Source of the DNA: JBJKRF01 sp046704785 | Lineage (GTDB): Bacteria > Chloroflexota > Anaerolineae > Anaerolineales > Villigracilaceae | NCBI GenBank assembly: GCA_046704785.1 | Contig: JBJKRF010000154.1 | Coordinates: 1-5,810 of the forward strand | Direction of reading: 5' to 3' | Length of the DNA stretch: 5,810 nucleotides | Shown: one piece after another, positions 1-5,689 of the stretch | Position numbering within the stretch: the first letter of the stretch is position 1 | Layout of the letters: every line of letters starts with the position of its first letter | The notes under the pieces: model-generated | What the model was told of the DNA's origin: nothing | Database searches by the model: none | What the model saw: only the letters and a program-made list of their open reading frames with translations | Made by a program: the position numbers and the translations under genes

Positions 1-82
1 GGCTGGGTGGTTTGGTTTTGTTTGGGTTTTTTTTTACGCGGGGGGGGGGTTTTTGGGGGGGGGGGCCAAAAACCCCCCCCCA
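1..82. other. Low-complexity contig-end sequence, probably artefactual
   Basis: The first 65 bases are almost entirely G and T runs, followed by a short A run and a C run; normal mixed sequence begins at about position 82. It contains a perfect foldback (listed separately). No gene is credible here. The adjoining permease gene ends at 122 with the family's normal C-terminus, so the gene itself appears unaffected. I infer an unreliable contig end (poly-G or chimeric foldback reads) rather than biology, though a natural G-rich tract cannot be excluded from sequence alone. Confidence 0.75.
41..81. repeat. Perfect 16-bp inverted repeat of homopolymer runs
   Basis: The left arm at 41-56 (nine G, five T, two G) is the exact reverse complement of the right arm at 66-81 (two C, five A, nine C). 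The loop is nine G. A foldback of pure homopolymer blocks at the very end of a contig is more typical of an assembly or amplification artefact than of a terminator. It lies 41 bases beyond the stop codon of the last permease gene and could be mistaken for that operon's terminator. Confidence 0.8.
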
Positions 83-121
83 CAACTGTCGTTTGTTACG
101 GTGACTCCTGAAGTACCTGTA

Positions 122-1339
122 TTATCCTTTCACGGAGCCGGCCAACAGGCCGCGCACGAAATATTGTTGGAACGCAAAGAATACGATCATTGGAACGAGG
201 AACGAGAGGAAGGCGGCACCTGTCAGAATATGCCAGTTCTGCCCACGTGGGTCGATGAGATTCGTGATCTGTACGGTGAGGACGGGGTGGGTGGAAAGGA
301 ATATCTTGGCAACCAGAAAATCATTCCAGACCCAGATGAACTGGAAGATTCCCAACGAGGCAATGGCCGGCATGGCCAGCGGCAAGGCCAGCCGTCGAAA
401 AGCCGTCCAGTGGTTTGCGCCGTCCAGGTAGGCAGACTCGAATACTTCCCGCGGCAGTGAGCCGATGAAGTTGCGCATCAGGTAGATGGCGTAAGGCAAT
501 CCAAAACCGGTATGGAAGAGCCAGATTCCCAAGAAGGTACTTTGTATGTGGAGTTGCGTGTAAAGTTGAGCGATGGGCACGAGCGACATCTGGAGTGGAA
601 CGATCTGTAAACCCACGAGCAATGCGAACATCCATTGGCGGCCTTTGAAGTCCAACCAGGCGAAAGCGTAGGCAGCCAGGGCTGCGAGGACGATGACGAA
701 CAAGGTCGCCGGTACTGCGACAAACACTGTGTTGATGAACGCAGCGCCCATGCCTGCCGGGTTGGTCACATCGCTTAAGTTACAGTTGAAAACGGCCAGT
801 GTGCCGGGGTCGCGGTTCTGGCAGTCAGACAGGTAGTTTTTGGTGCCCTTATACCCGACGATGGCATCGACATAGTTGCTTAATGTAAATTGGTTCGTTG
901 ACTGACTCTGTCCAGAGAGCGTTTGCAGGTAAGTCACGATGGGCGTGAGCGTAGCAAGCGCATCTTTGGCATTCGACGGAAGCTGAGGGTTGACCAGATG
1001 GGGTTGGCCGTTGACGGGGGTGCGCAACATGCCCAACAAGCTGGCTGCGCTCGGATAGTTGTTGACCAGCGTGGGGTCCGTCAGGTTTGCGGACGGAATC
1101 TTCTTTCCATCCGCCCCGTGGCAGGATGCGCAGTATTTTGTGTACTCTGGCAGGCCCACCTGGTTTGTCTGTGGCAAAAACGCCGTCCACCAGCCGGTGG
1201 TACGCACGGCTTCTCGTGTGCGGAAAGATGTAATGAACAGGCCCAGCGTAGGGATGATCCAGAGCACACACATGATAATCACTGCCAGATGCAGGGGCAA
1301 TTTTCCGAAGAATTTGTTGAGGCGACCGAGGGGGTTCAT
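122..1339 (-). CDS. AglG/MalG-type sugar ABC permease with inserted cytochrome c-like domain
   Basis: This is a 405-residue inner-membrane subunit of a carbohydrate ABC importer. TM1 is at about residues 16-38. A very long extracytoplasmic loop (about 39-197) follows, then five membrane segments from about 198 to 392. The cytoplasmic EAA coupling loop is clear: ESA at 301-303, DGA at 306-308, LP at 319-320. The C-terminal RGLLAGSVKG is characteristic of AglG alpha-glucoside permeases, as is the GWW motif at residues 49-51. Inside the first loop, residues about 62-143 look like a small c-type cytochrome, with CASCH at 70-74. C173 and C186 lie further along the same loop and could form a disulfide. 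The ATG at 1339 overlaps the upstream permease stop as ATGA and is preceded by AGAGGAGG. The permease identity is secure; the substrate is inferred from family resemblance only. The family usually lacks a heme motif here. Confidence 0.93.
   Translation of the reverse strand: MNPLGRLNKFFGKLPLHLAVIIMCVLWIIPTLGLFITSFRTREAVRTTGWWTAFLPQTNQVGLPEYTKYCASCHGADGKKIPSANLTDPTLVNNYPSAASLLGMLRTPVNGQPHLVNPQLPSNAKDALATLTPIVTYLQTLSGQSQSTNQFTLSNYVDAIVGYKGTKNYLSDCQNRDPGTLAVFNCNLSDVTNPAGMGAAFINTVFVAVPATLFVIVLAALAAYAFAWLDFKGRQWMFALLVGLQIVPLQMSLVPIAQLYTQLHIQSTFLGIWLFHTGFGLPYAIYLMRNFIGSLPREVFESAYLDGANHWTAFRRLALPLAMPAIASLGIFQFIWVWNDFLVAKIFLSTHPVLTVQITNLIDPRGQNWHILTGAAFLSFLVPMIVFFAFQQYFVRGLLAGSVKG
911..1156 (-). other. 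Cytochrome c-like domain inside the permease loop (residues ~62-143)
   Basis: This segment encodes a compact domain resembling small diheme-free class I c-type cytochromes. It starts with a short helix-like Tyr-containing stretch and then CASCHGADG, with codons for C-A-S-C-H at 1132-1118. The segment NLTDPTL follows, as in many CXXCH-G-x-x-G proteins, and it ends in a helix TPIVTYLQTL like the usual C-terminal VAYLRTL helix. The usual distal-ligand motif Met-Pro is absent; M104 or H114 are the only obvious candidate sixth ligands, so heme coordination may be unusual. The domain sits in the loop after TM1, which family topology places outside the cytoplasmic membrane, where c-type heme is attached. 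It is in frame with intact permease sequence on both sides. Heme binding and any redox or sensing role are inference. Confidence 0.8.
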
Positions 1340-2247
1340 CTTGCCGCCTCCTCTTTCCGGAATCGTTGAATGTTAAAGATCATGATCGGAATTGTCAAGA
1401 CGATCAGAACAACAGCGATTGCCGTCGACTGCCCGGCGTTTGTCACGATCAGGTTGAACATGCGGTTGGCGATCACTTCGGTGCCGAAGTTTCCGTCTGT
1501 CATGACAAAAACAATGTCGAAGATCTTCAGGATGATGATGGCCATTGTCGTCGCTACGACGACGATAGTTGGCATAATGGTGGGTAGCATGATATTCCAG
1601 AAGACCTGCCACTCATTTGCCCCGTCGACGCGCGCCGCTTCCAGCATCTCGGAAGAGACACCTTTGATTGCTGCTGACAGGATGGTCATGCAGAATCCGG
1701 CCCACAGCCACACGCCAACGACCATCAGGGAGAAGTTGTTGATCACTGGGTTGCTCAGCCAGGTAACCGGCTGACCTCCCAATCCGGTAATGATCGCGTT
1801 GAGCAGTCCGATTTGTGGGCCTCCACCGGCCTGAATATCATAGACAAAACGCCAGATGATGCCTGCACCGATGAAGGAGATTGCCATGGGCATAAAAAGG
1901 ATCGACTTGGCGAGCGCCTCGTACTTGACCCGGTCTGAAAATAATGCAAAGACCAGCCCGCCGATGATCGTTCCGGGAACCATTAGTAACAGCCAGAGAG
2001 CATTGTTGCGGAGGGCGATGAGCATTGCCGGGTCGGTGAGTGCGTAGCGATAGTTCTCAAAGACCCCCCAGCAAGGTTGACCTGATGTGCAGGTTGTGGC
2101 TGCTGAACCGGAACTGGTGGCGTTCAGCAGGCTCAGGCGGATCGTGCCAATCGTCGGATAAATAATAAACACGGTCATGAGGATCAACGCCGGAGCCAGA
2201 TATAGCCACGGTGCCCAGCGGCCCTGTTTCATGATCTTTGGGACCAT
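1336..2247 (-). CDS. AglF/MalF-type sugar ABC transporter permease
   Basis: This 303-residue membrane permease pairs with the AglG-like subunit encoded just downstream. Membrane segments are at about residues 13-35, 77-103, 112-134, 172-194, 224-245 and 275-292. The EAA coupling loop is textbook: EAA at 203-205, DGA at 208-210, LP at 221-222. The stretch DIVFVMTDGNFGTEVIANRM (residues 244-263) closely recalls AglF proteins of alpha-glucoside importers. C53 and C59 in the first extracytoplasmic loop could form a disulfide. I chose the ATG at 2247 because AAGGAGGA lies just before it. A GTG at 2277 would add ten residues, but it falls inside an intergenic stem-loop and lacks a good ribosome binding site. 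The gene lies 79 bases after the binding-protein gene and overlaps the next gene by four bases, so it is in the same operon. Confidence 0.93.
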   Translation of the reverse strand: MVPKIMKQGRWAPWLYLAPALILMTVFIIYPTIGTIRLSLLNATSSGSAATTCTSGQPCWGVFENYRYALTDPAMLIALRNNALWLLLMVPGTIIGGLVFALFSDRVKYEALAKSILFMPMAISFIGAGIIWRFVYDIQAGGGPQIGLLNAIITGLGGQPVTWLSNPVINNFSLMVVGVWLWAGFCMTILSAAIKGVSSEMLEAARVDGANEWQVFWNIMLPTIMPTIVVVATTMAIIILKIFDIVFVMTDGNFGTEVIANRMFNLIVTNAGQSTAIAVVLIVLTIPIMIFNIQRFRKEEAAR

Positions 2248-2250
2248 ATC

Positions 2251-2258
2251 TCCTCCTT
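2251..2258 (-). promoter_or_regulatory. Ribosome binding site of the AglF-like gene
   Basis: AAGGAGGA on the minus strand ends three bases before the ATG at 2247. It decides the start codon against the upstream GTG at 2277, which would give a longer protein but has no such site. Confidence 0.85.
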
Positions 2259-2275
2259 GTCCTTGGAAAAGGAAC

Positions 2276-2307
2276 ACGCTGGGACATGTTCAAGCATGCC
2301 CCAGCGT
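2276..2307 (-). promoter_or_regulatory. Stem-loop between binding-protein and permease genes
   Basis: On the minus-strand transcript, ACGCUGGGGCAUG (2307-2295) pairs with CAUGUCCCAGCGU (2288-2276). That is 13 consecutive pairs including one G-U wobble, around a six-base CUUGAA loop. The mismatch on the plus strand becomes the G-U pair on the minus strand, so the structure fits the transcribed strand better. It is followed by a moderately U-rich GUUCCUUUUCC and then the next gene's ribosome binding site. In binding-protein ABC operons such intergenic hairpins commonly protect the upstream mRNA or act as leaky terminators, keeping the binding protein in excess over the permeases. The mechanism here is inference. 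Confidence 0.75.
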
Positions 2308-2326
2308 TTGAGTTACCGTGCGTCGA

Positions 2327-3619
2327 TCATTTTATCGACTGTTTTTGTGCCGCAGCGATCGTGCTCAGCGTGGACGGGATGTCGGCGCCTTGAACGACGC
2401 TGACGATTCCCTTCCACTCGGCATCGTTGAAGGGTGCGCCGAGCGCATCACCGATGTCGAAGGTGAAGCCGGTTGTCTTCGCCAGCATATCGCCTAATTT
2501 GATTTCCTGCGGATCGGTGTAGTTCCCGTTGGCATTTTTGTTGGGCGACAGGCTAAAGTTGGCTTTGGCCCAATTCTGGGCGCCTGTAGCACTGGTCAGA
2601 TAAGCTACCAGCGCCTGGGCGGCCGGTTTTGTGCTGAAAGCCATCATGAAGTCGGCGCCCCCTTGTAGGCCTTTGACACCTGGAAATTCGAAGAAGTCAT
2701 AGTCGGTGCCATATTTCAGATTCGGGAACTGCTGGGCGATGGATCCGCCTGCGAACCCGGACTGTTTGACCATCATGGCCTCAGGCGGGTTGGAGTAGAC
2801 CTTGTAAATGGCGTCCAGGAATTTCGTGTTGACGGTGCCATCCGCTCCGCCGACCGTGTACTTCGGGTCGGAGGCCCATTTCTGGTAGATCTGGTAGGCG
2901 GCTGCAACGCCCGGATCATCGTAGGATGTCTTCCCCGAAATGATCCCATTGACGTAGTCTGGGCCTTGGGTGGCGAGTAGGATGTCCTGGATGAAGTCCG
3001 AGCCGGTCCACCCGTCTGCCGCGCCGCCGTTATTGAAGCCCATACTCCACGGAACGTTGCCATCTGCGGCCATTTTGTCGACCAGGGTCTTTAGGTCGTC
3101 GAAAGTCGTCGGGACGGTGTAACCGAGAGCCTTGAACTGAGTCGGGCTGTACCAGATGATCGACTTGACGTCCGCTTTGACCGGGATGGCCAGCCATTTG
3201 CCGTTGGTAGTGCCCATGTCGATCCAGAACGAAGCATAGTTGCTCTTATCGGCGCTGACAGTATCCAAGGGCTGGAGTTTATCGGCATAGAGCTTAAGCG
3301 GGGAAAGATCCGGCCAGAACAACACATCAGGCGGGGTGCTTTTGACCATTGTGTCGAGGACGGATGCGTCACGGGTGGATTGGGCGTTGATCTTGATTCC
3401 GCAGGCGTCGACGAACGGCTTGATGATCGAGTTGAAGCTCTCTTCCTCAGAGCCGGACCACTGGTAAACGAGGGTTAGTGTATCACCCGATTTTGCGCCT
3501 TTGCAGTCGATGCCATTGGAGGACACCGCGGTTGGTGCAGCGGCCGCCGGGCCACAAGCCGTGATGACCATCCCGATGACTGCGATCAATGCAACCACTT
3601 TTACGAGCTTGGAATTCAT
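2327..3619 (-). CDS. Sugar ABC transporter solute-binding lipoprotein (AglE-like, family 1)
   Basis: This 430-residue extracytoplasmic binding protein should capture the sugar and deliver it to the two permeases. The N-terminus has a basic start, a hydrophobic stretch, and a lipobox ITAC with the lipid-modified cysteine at residue 22. An Ala/Pro/Thr-rich linker follows. The body has the layout of cluster B/MalE-like binding proteins: TLTLVYQWSGSEEESFNSI near residues 47-65, PPDVLFWPD in the first lobe, and late segments such as SATGAQNWAKANFSLSPN typical of oligosaccharide binders. C39 and C73 might form a disulfide. The start is firm because AAGGAGG lies five bases ahead of the ATG. It is first in the transport operon, behind an operator and a leader hairpin. 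An alpha-glucoside or similar substrate is suggested only by the AglF/AglG-like partners. Confidence 0.92.
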   Translation of the reverse strand: MNSKLVKVVALIAVIGMVITACGPAAAAPTAVSSNGIDCKGAKSGDTLTLVYQWSGSEEESFNSIIKPFVDACGIKINAQSTRDASVLDTMVKSTPPDVLFWPDLSPLKLYADKLQPLDTVSADKSNYASFWIDMGTTNGKWLAIPVKADVKSIIWYSPTQFKALGYTVPTTFDDLKTLVDKMAADGNVPWSMGFNNGGAADGWTGSDFIQDILLATQGPDYVNGIISGKTSYDDPGVAAAYQIYQKWASDPKYTVGGADGTVNTKFLDAIYKVYSNPPEAMMVKQSGFAGGSIAQQFPNLKYGTDYDFFEFPGVKGLQGGADFMMAFSTKPAAQALVAYLTSATGAQNWAKANFSLSPNKNANGNYTDPQEIKLGDMLAKTTGFTFDIGDALGAPFNDAEWKGIVSVVQGADIPSTLSTIAAAQKQSIK

Positions 3620-3624
3620 CTTAT

Positions 3625-3631
3625 CCTCCTT
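3625..3631 (-). promoter_or_regulatory. Ribosome binding site of the binding-protein gene
   Basis: A perfect AAGGAGG lies five bases before the ATG at 3619. It predicts strong translation initiation, as expected for a binding protein needed in excess. Confidence 0.88.
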
Positions 3632-3747
3632 CTTTTAAAGAGTTGAAAGAAATTGGTTGTGGGTATTTTGACACATAGATTGGTTTTGGAAACTCGCCTC
3701 CTCTGTTTTAGATTTAGCCTTACAAGAATCGTGGCGTTTGGTGCATG

Positions 3748-3786
3748 CGGGGGTGCCCTTCGGACAACATCCGAAAGACACCCCCG
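3748..3786 (-). promoter_or_regulatory. Stem-loop in the leader of the binding-protein operon
   Basis: The minus-strand RNA pairs CGGGGGUG (3786-3779) with CACCCCCG (3755-3748), and inside it UUCGGA (3775-3770) with UCCGAA (3764-3759), around a small loop and a short internal bulge. No U run follows on the minus strand; a TCTTCTTTCTT tract follows on the plus strand, where there is no gene to terminate. It lies between the operator and the gene, 128 bases ahead of the start codon. An mRNA-stabilising or attenuator-like role is possible but unproven. Its outer stem resembles that of the lacI leader hairpin. Confidence 0.65.
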
Positions 3787-3839
3787 TCTTCTTTCTTGTG
3801 CCACGGAAATTCCTGAAGGGCCATGAACTCATCAAGAAT

Positions 3840-3855
3840 AAGTAACACGTGTTAG
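3840..3855. promoter_or_regulatory. LacI-family operator upstream of the transport operon
   Basis: AAGTAACACGTGTTAG contains the perfect 12-bp palindrome TAACACGTGTTA (3843-3854) with a central CG, the usual form of LacI-family operators. The identical 16 bases recur at 5022-5037 in front of the repressor gene, which strongly supports that the local LacI-family protein binds both. It lies 35 bases past the repressor stop codon and 220 bases ahead of the binding-protein start. I could not pick a convincing sigma70 promoter here: TATTCT at 3840-3835 is a possible -10 but lacks a good -35. Confidence 0.85.
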
Positions 3856-3890
3856 TAAATCGCGAAAGCAGACGTCTCCAAGCAAGTGCT

Positions 3891-4913
3891 CTATCGGCAG
3901 CTTGAGGCGCGTACGATCAGCTCGGGTTCCAGCAGAATAGCATTATGATCCAGTTCTCCGTTGTAGATGAGGCGAATCAGGCGTTCGCTGGCGGCCCAGC
4001 CGAGGCCGTAAGCGGGTAGTCGGATGGATGTCAATGGGGGATCAAAGAAGGCAGCTAACGGAATGTCGTCAAAGCCGACGATGGCAACGTCATCAGGGAT
4101 ACGGAGCCCGGCTTGTTTAATAGCCAATATGGCGCCCAGGGCAACCACATCGCTGGCGACGAATATCGCGGTGGGGCGTTCTTTGAGCGCCAGTAGTTTC
4201 TGCGCGGCGTGAAAGCCACTGGTGGGTGTGTAATTTCCTTCGGTAATTAAATCTTTCTCGTAGGGGAACCCGGCCTGTTGGAGCGCCTCGGCGTAGCCTG
4301 CGCAACGCTGTTGGGCCGAGGTGTAAGCCAGGGGGGCGTTCGTAATAAAGCCAATGCGCTGATGTCCGGACTCGATCAAGTGTTGTATGGCTTTTTTCGC
4401 GCCTTTGATGGCGTCGATGTCGATACACGGGATGCCGCTCTCCGGAAATTGCCCCATAATCATGATAGGTGTTCCCTCGTTGTATAAATTGGCGATTTCC
4501 GAATCGTCCAGGCGCGGGCCGGAGAGAATGATGCCATCGACATGATTTTCTTGAATCAAGTGTTTATATCCTAGAGGGTCAGACGGATCGATCGGTTTGA
4601 GCAATACATGGAAGTTTTGCCGCGTAGCAGCGTGTTCGACGCCCAAAATAACCTGAGGAAGAAGAGCATCTGCGAAGACCTGATTAGGGTTTTGCCGTAA
4701 AACAAGACCAAGTGTGTACGATTTTCCACTGACGAGTTTTCTGCCTGTGGCATCAACATGGTAATTCAGTTTTTTTGCAGCCTGGAGAACGCGTTGCCTT
4801 GTGTTATCACTAATGCTCACCCCTGGTACATTATTCAGGACGAAGGAAACGGTTGTCCTGGACACACCAGCGATCTTGGCAACGTCGAAGCTTGTGGCAC
4901 GTTTGCTTGGCAT
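3891..4913 (-). CDS. LacI-family transcriptional repressor of the sugar transport operon
   Basis: This 340-residue DNA-binding regulator has an N-terminal helix-turn-helix (residues ~8-28, with AGVSRTTVSFVLN). The hinge follows, with L60 nine residues after Y51 as in LacI, where the equivalent Leu56 inserts at the central CG of the operator. The periplasmic-binding-protein-like effector domain fills the rest, with the familiar VASDVVALGA and VGFDDIPLAAFFDPPLTSIR segments near its C-terminus. The ATG at 4913 is preferred, with AAGGA four bases upstream. A TTG at 4934 would add seven residues without a clear ribosome binding site. The gene precedes the transport genes on the same strand. Operators on both sides suggest autorepression and control of the transporter, relieved by a sugar. 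The effector cannot be named from sequence. Confidence 0.95.
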   Translation of the reverse strand: MPSKRATSFDVAKIAGVSRTTVSFVLNNVPGVSISDNTRQRVLQAAKKLNYHVDATGRKLVSGKSYTLGLVLRQNPNQVFADALLPQVILGVEHAATRQNFHVLLKPIDPSDPLGYKHLIQENHVDGIILSGPRLDDSEIANLYNEGTPIMIMGQFPESGIPCIDIDAIKGAKKAIQHLIESGHQRIGFITNAPLAYTSAQQRCAGYAEALQQAGFPYEKDLITEGNYTPTSGFHAAQKLLALKERPTAIFVASDVVALGAILAIKQAGLRIPDDVAIVGFDDIPLAAFFDPPLTSIRLPAYGLGWAASERLIRLIYNGELDHNAILLEPELIVRASSCR

Positions 4914-4917
4914 CTTG

Positions 4918-4922
4918 TCCTT
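4918..4922 (-). promoter_or_regulatory. Ribosome binding site of the lacI-family gene
   Basis: AAGGA on the minus strand, four bases before the ATG at 4913, sets the start codon. The upstream in-frame TTG at 4934 lacks a comparable site. Confidence 0.7.
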
Positions 4923-4964
4923 TTTATAGGTCAAGTAAGGATCTCTGGGAGAAGTGATTATACA

Positions 4965-4995
4965 GGGGTGTATGCGGCATTGCCGCGTACACCCC
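4965..4995 (-). promoter_or_regulatory. Stem-loop in the lacI-family gene leader
   Basis: On the minus strand GGGGTGTA (4995-4988) pairs with TACACCCC (4972-4965), and inside it GCGGC (4986-4982) pairs with GCCGC (4978-4974), with a three-base loop. One A-C mismatch separates the stems; on the plus strand it would be a U-G wobble. It lies 29 bases downstream of the operator and about 50 bases ahead of the start codon, so it is transcribed from the promoter at 5073-5045. A TATAAT immediately downstream (4962-4957) could be a second -10 but has no fitting -35. Confidence 0.65.
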
Positions 4996-5021
4996 CAGCT
5001 TTGCTAAGATCCGGAGAACTC

Positions 5022-5037
5022 AAGTAACACGTGTTAG
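5022..5037. promoter_or_regulatory. LacI-family operator at the repressor gene's own promoter
   Basis: This carries the same 16 bases as the site at 3840-3855, with the palindrome TAACACGTGTTA at 5025-5036. It begins eight bases downstream of the -10 box, so it covers roughly the first dozen transcribed bases. That position would block initiation or promoter clearance and predicts autorepression. Confidence 0.87.
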
Positions 5038-5044
5038 CAATCTG

Positions 5045-5073
5045 AGTATAGGATTAATCGATATGTTTGTCAA
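5045..5073 (-). promoter_or_regulatory. Near-consensus sigma70-type promoter of the lacI-family gene
   Basis: The minus strand shows TTGACA (5073-5068), a 17-base spacer and TATACT (5050-5045). That is a perfect -35, ideal spacing and a -10 with one deviation. The predicted start of transcription is near 5038, directly beside the operator palindrome. A strong promoter under tight autorepression fits the layout. Confidence 0.85.
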
Positions 5074-5142
5074 GCAGGCATGTTTTGTGCAATTTTCCTC
5101 AAGTTTGGGCCCGTTATCGGTGTTTTGTGTCCGGATGTATTC

Positions 5143-5574
5143 CTATGAATCCTCCCACTGGCCGGGGGGATTCCCACGCATCCTTTTGAGCGCGCCGCGC
5201 CGCTTCTTTTCGTCAACGCGTGCAGCTTTGGCGTGGAGGCTTGGCCGTGTCGCTTTGCGGGATTTTGGGGGCTTCGTCGCTTTTTCGAGCAAGGCGCGTA
5301 GACGTTGAAGCGCCTCGCCCCGATTTTGTTCCTGGCTTCGGTAGCGCTTTGCTTCGATCACGAGGATGCCCTCTTCACTTACCCGCGAACCTGCCAGCTT
5401 GACCAGACGCTCTTTGACCTCCGCTGACAGGGATGCCGAGGCTTGTACGTCGAAGCGCAACTGCACCGCCGTGGAGACCTTGTTGACGTTCTGCCCGCCA
5501 GGGCCCGATGCGCGGATGTAGTCAAGCTCGATTTCGCTTTCCGGTATGGAGAGTGTGGAAGAAATTTGGAACAT
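5143..5574 (-). CDS. arfB: Ribosome rescue peptidyl-tRNA hydrolase ArfB (YaeJ)
   Basis: This 143-residue protein, about the length of E. coli YaeJ (140), should free ribosomes stalled at the end of mRNAs lacking a stop codon. It hydrolyses peptidyl-tRNA in the A site without codon recognition. The catalytic GGQ is at residues 26-28 in IRASGPGGQNVNKVSTAVQL, the family signature. The motif YRSQEQNR in the middle matches the family. The C-terminal tail (from about residue 100) is rich in Lys and Arg and ends in KRMRGNP, the part that in ArfB enters the empty mRNA channel. I chose the ATG at 5574 because homology begins there and upstream in-frame sequence runs into intron. No ribosome binding site is visible; a -10 box lies seven bases before the start. 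It is not functionally linked to the sugar genes. Confidence 0.95.
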   Translation of the reverse strand: MFQISSTLSIPESEIELDYIRASGPGGQNVNKVSTAVQLRFDVQASASLSAEVKERLVKLAGSRVSEEGILVIEAKRYRSQEQNRGEALQRLRALLEKATKPPKSRKATRPSLHAKAARVDEKKRRGALKRMRGNPPGQWEDS

Positions 5575-5580
5575 CTTTGA

Positions 5581-5609
5581 AGTATAACAAAAGCCCCCGT
5601 TTCTGTTGA
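5581..5609 (-). promoter_or_regulatory. Candidate promoter of arfB giving a leaderless transcript
   Basis: TATACT at 5586-5581 is preceded, with a 17-base spacer, by TCAACA (5609-5604), which matches four of six consensus -35 bases. Normal spacing puts the transcription start at about 5574, the A of the arfB ATG itself. Together with the lack of a Shine-Dalgarno sequence, this suggests a leaderless mRNA. Confidence 0.55.
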
Positions 5610-5649
5610 GCAATCTCTGGCCCTTGAAAATTCTCGCCGTCACGCAGAT

Positions 5650-5689
5650 CAATGCAGGGTATGCAACTTGAGTTGCATACCCTGCATTG
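5650..5689. repeat. Perfect 19-bp inverted repeat abutting the intron
   Basis: CAATGCAGGGTATGCAACT (5650-5668) and its exact reverse complement (5671-5689) are separated by only TG. Neither strand has a T run directly after the stem, so it is not a standard intrinsic terminator. The last base of the right arm is the first base of the group II intron, so 18 pairs lie fully outside the intron. Class C group II introns characteristically insert just downstream of such stem-loops. It could also be a transposon end or an operator. Confidence 0.85.

Noticed and set aside
53..460. Plus-strand 135-codon open frame over the left edge
   Set aside because: It begins in the homopolymer artefact and runs antisense to the permease's conserved C-terminal half; the protein resembles nothing and has no ribosome binding site.
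923..1369. Plus-strand open frames opposite the cytochrome-like segment
   Set aside because: They lie antisense to a well-supported permease frame and have low-complexity composition typical of shadow frames. They give no sign of a frameshift that would split the fusion.
2248..2277. Longer AglF-like start at GTG 2277
   Set aside because: It lies within the intergenic hairpin and has no ribosome binding site; the ATG at 2247 has AAGGAGGA and matches the usual N-terminus.
3748..3790. Leader hairpin as the intrinsic terminator of the lacI-family gene
   Set aside because: On the minus strand the stem is followed by CATGCACC, not U residues. The T-rich tail is on the plus strand where no gene ends.
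4914..4934. Longer LacI-family start at TTG 4934
   Set aside because: No clear ribosome binding site precedes it. The ATG at 4913 has AAGGA and gives the usual short lead into the helix-turn-helix.
4957..4962. TATAAT as the main lacI-family promoter
   Set aside because: The position 17 bases upstream reads CGGCAA inside the hairpin, far from a -35. The TTGACA/TATACT pair beside the operator is much better.
5147..5173. Hairpin GAATCC...GGATTC at the 3' end of arfB as a terminator
   Set aside because: It lies inside the coding sequence before the stop, contains an A/C mismatch on the transcribed strand and has no U run after it.
5650..5689. Palindrome as an integron attC site or CRISPR repeat
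   Set aside because: It is a single copy with no spacers, no integrase and no R/L box architecture of attC visible.
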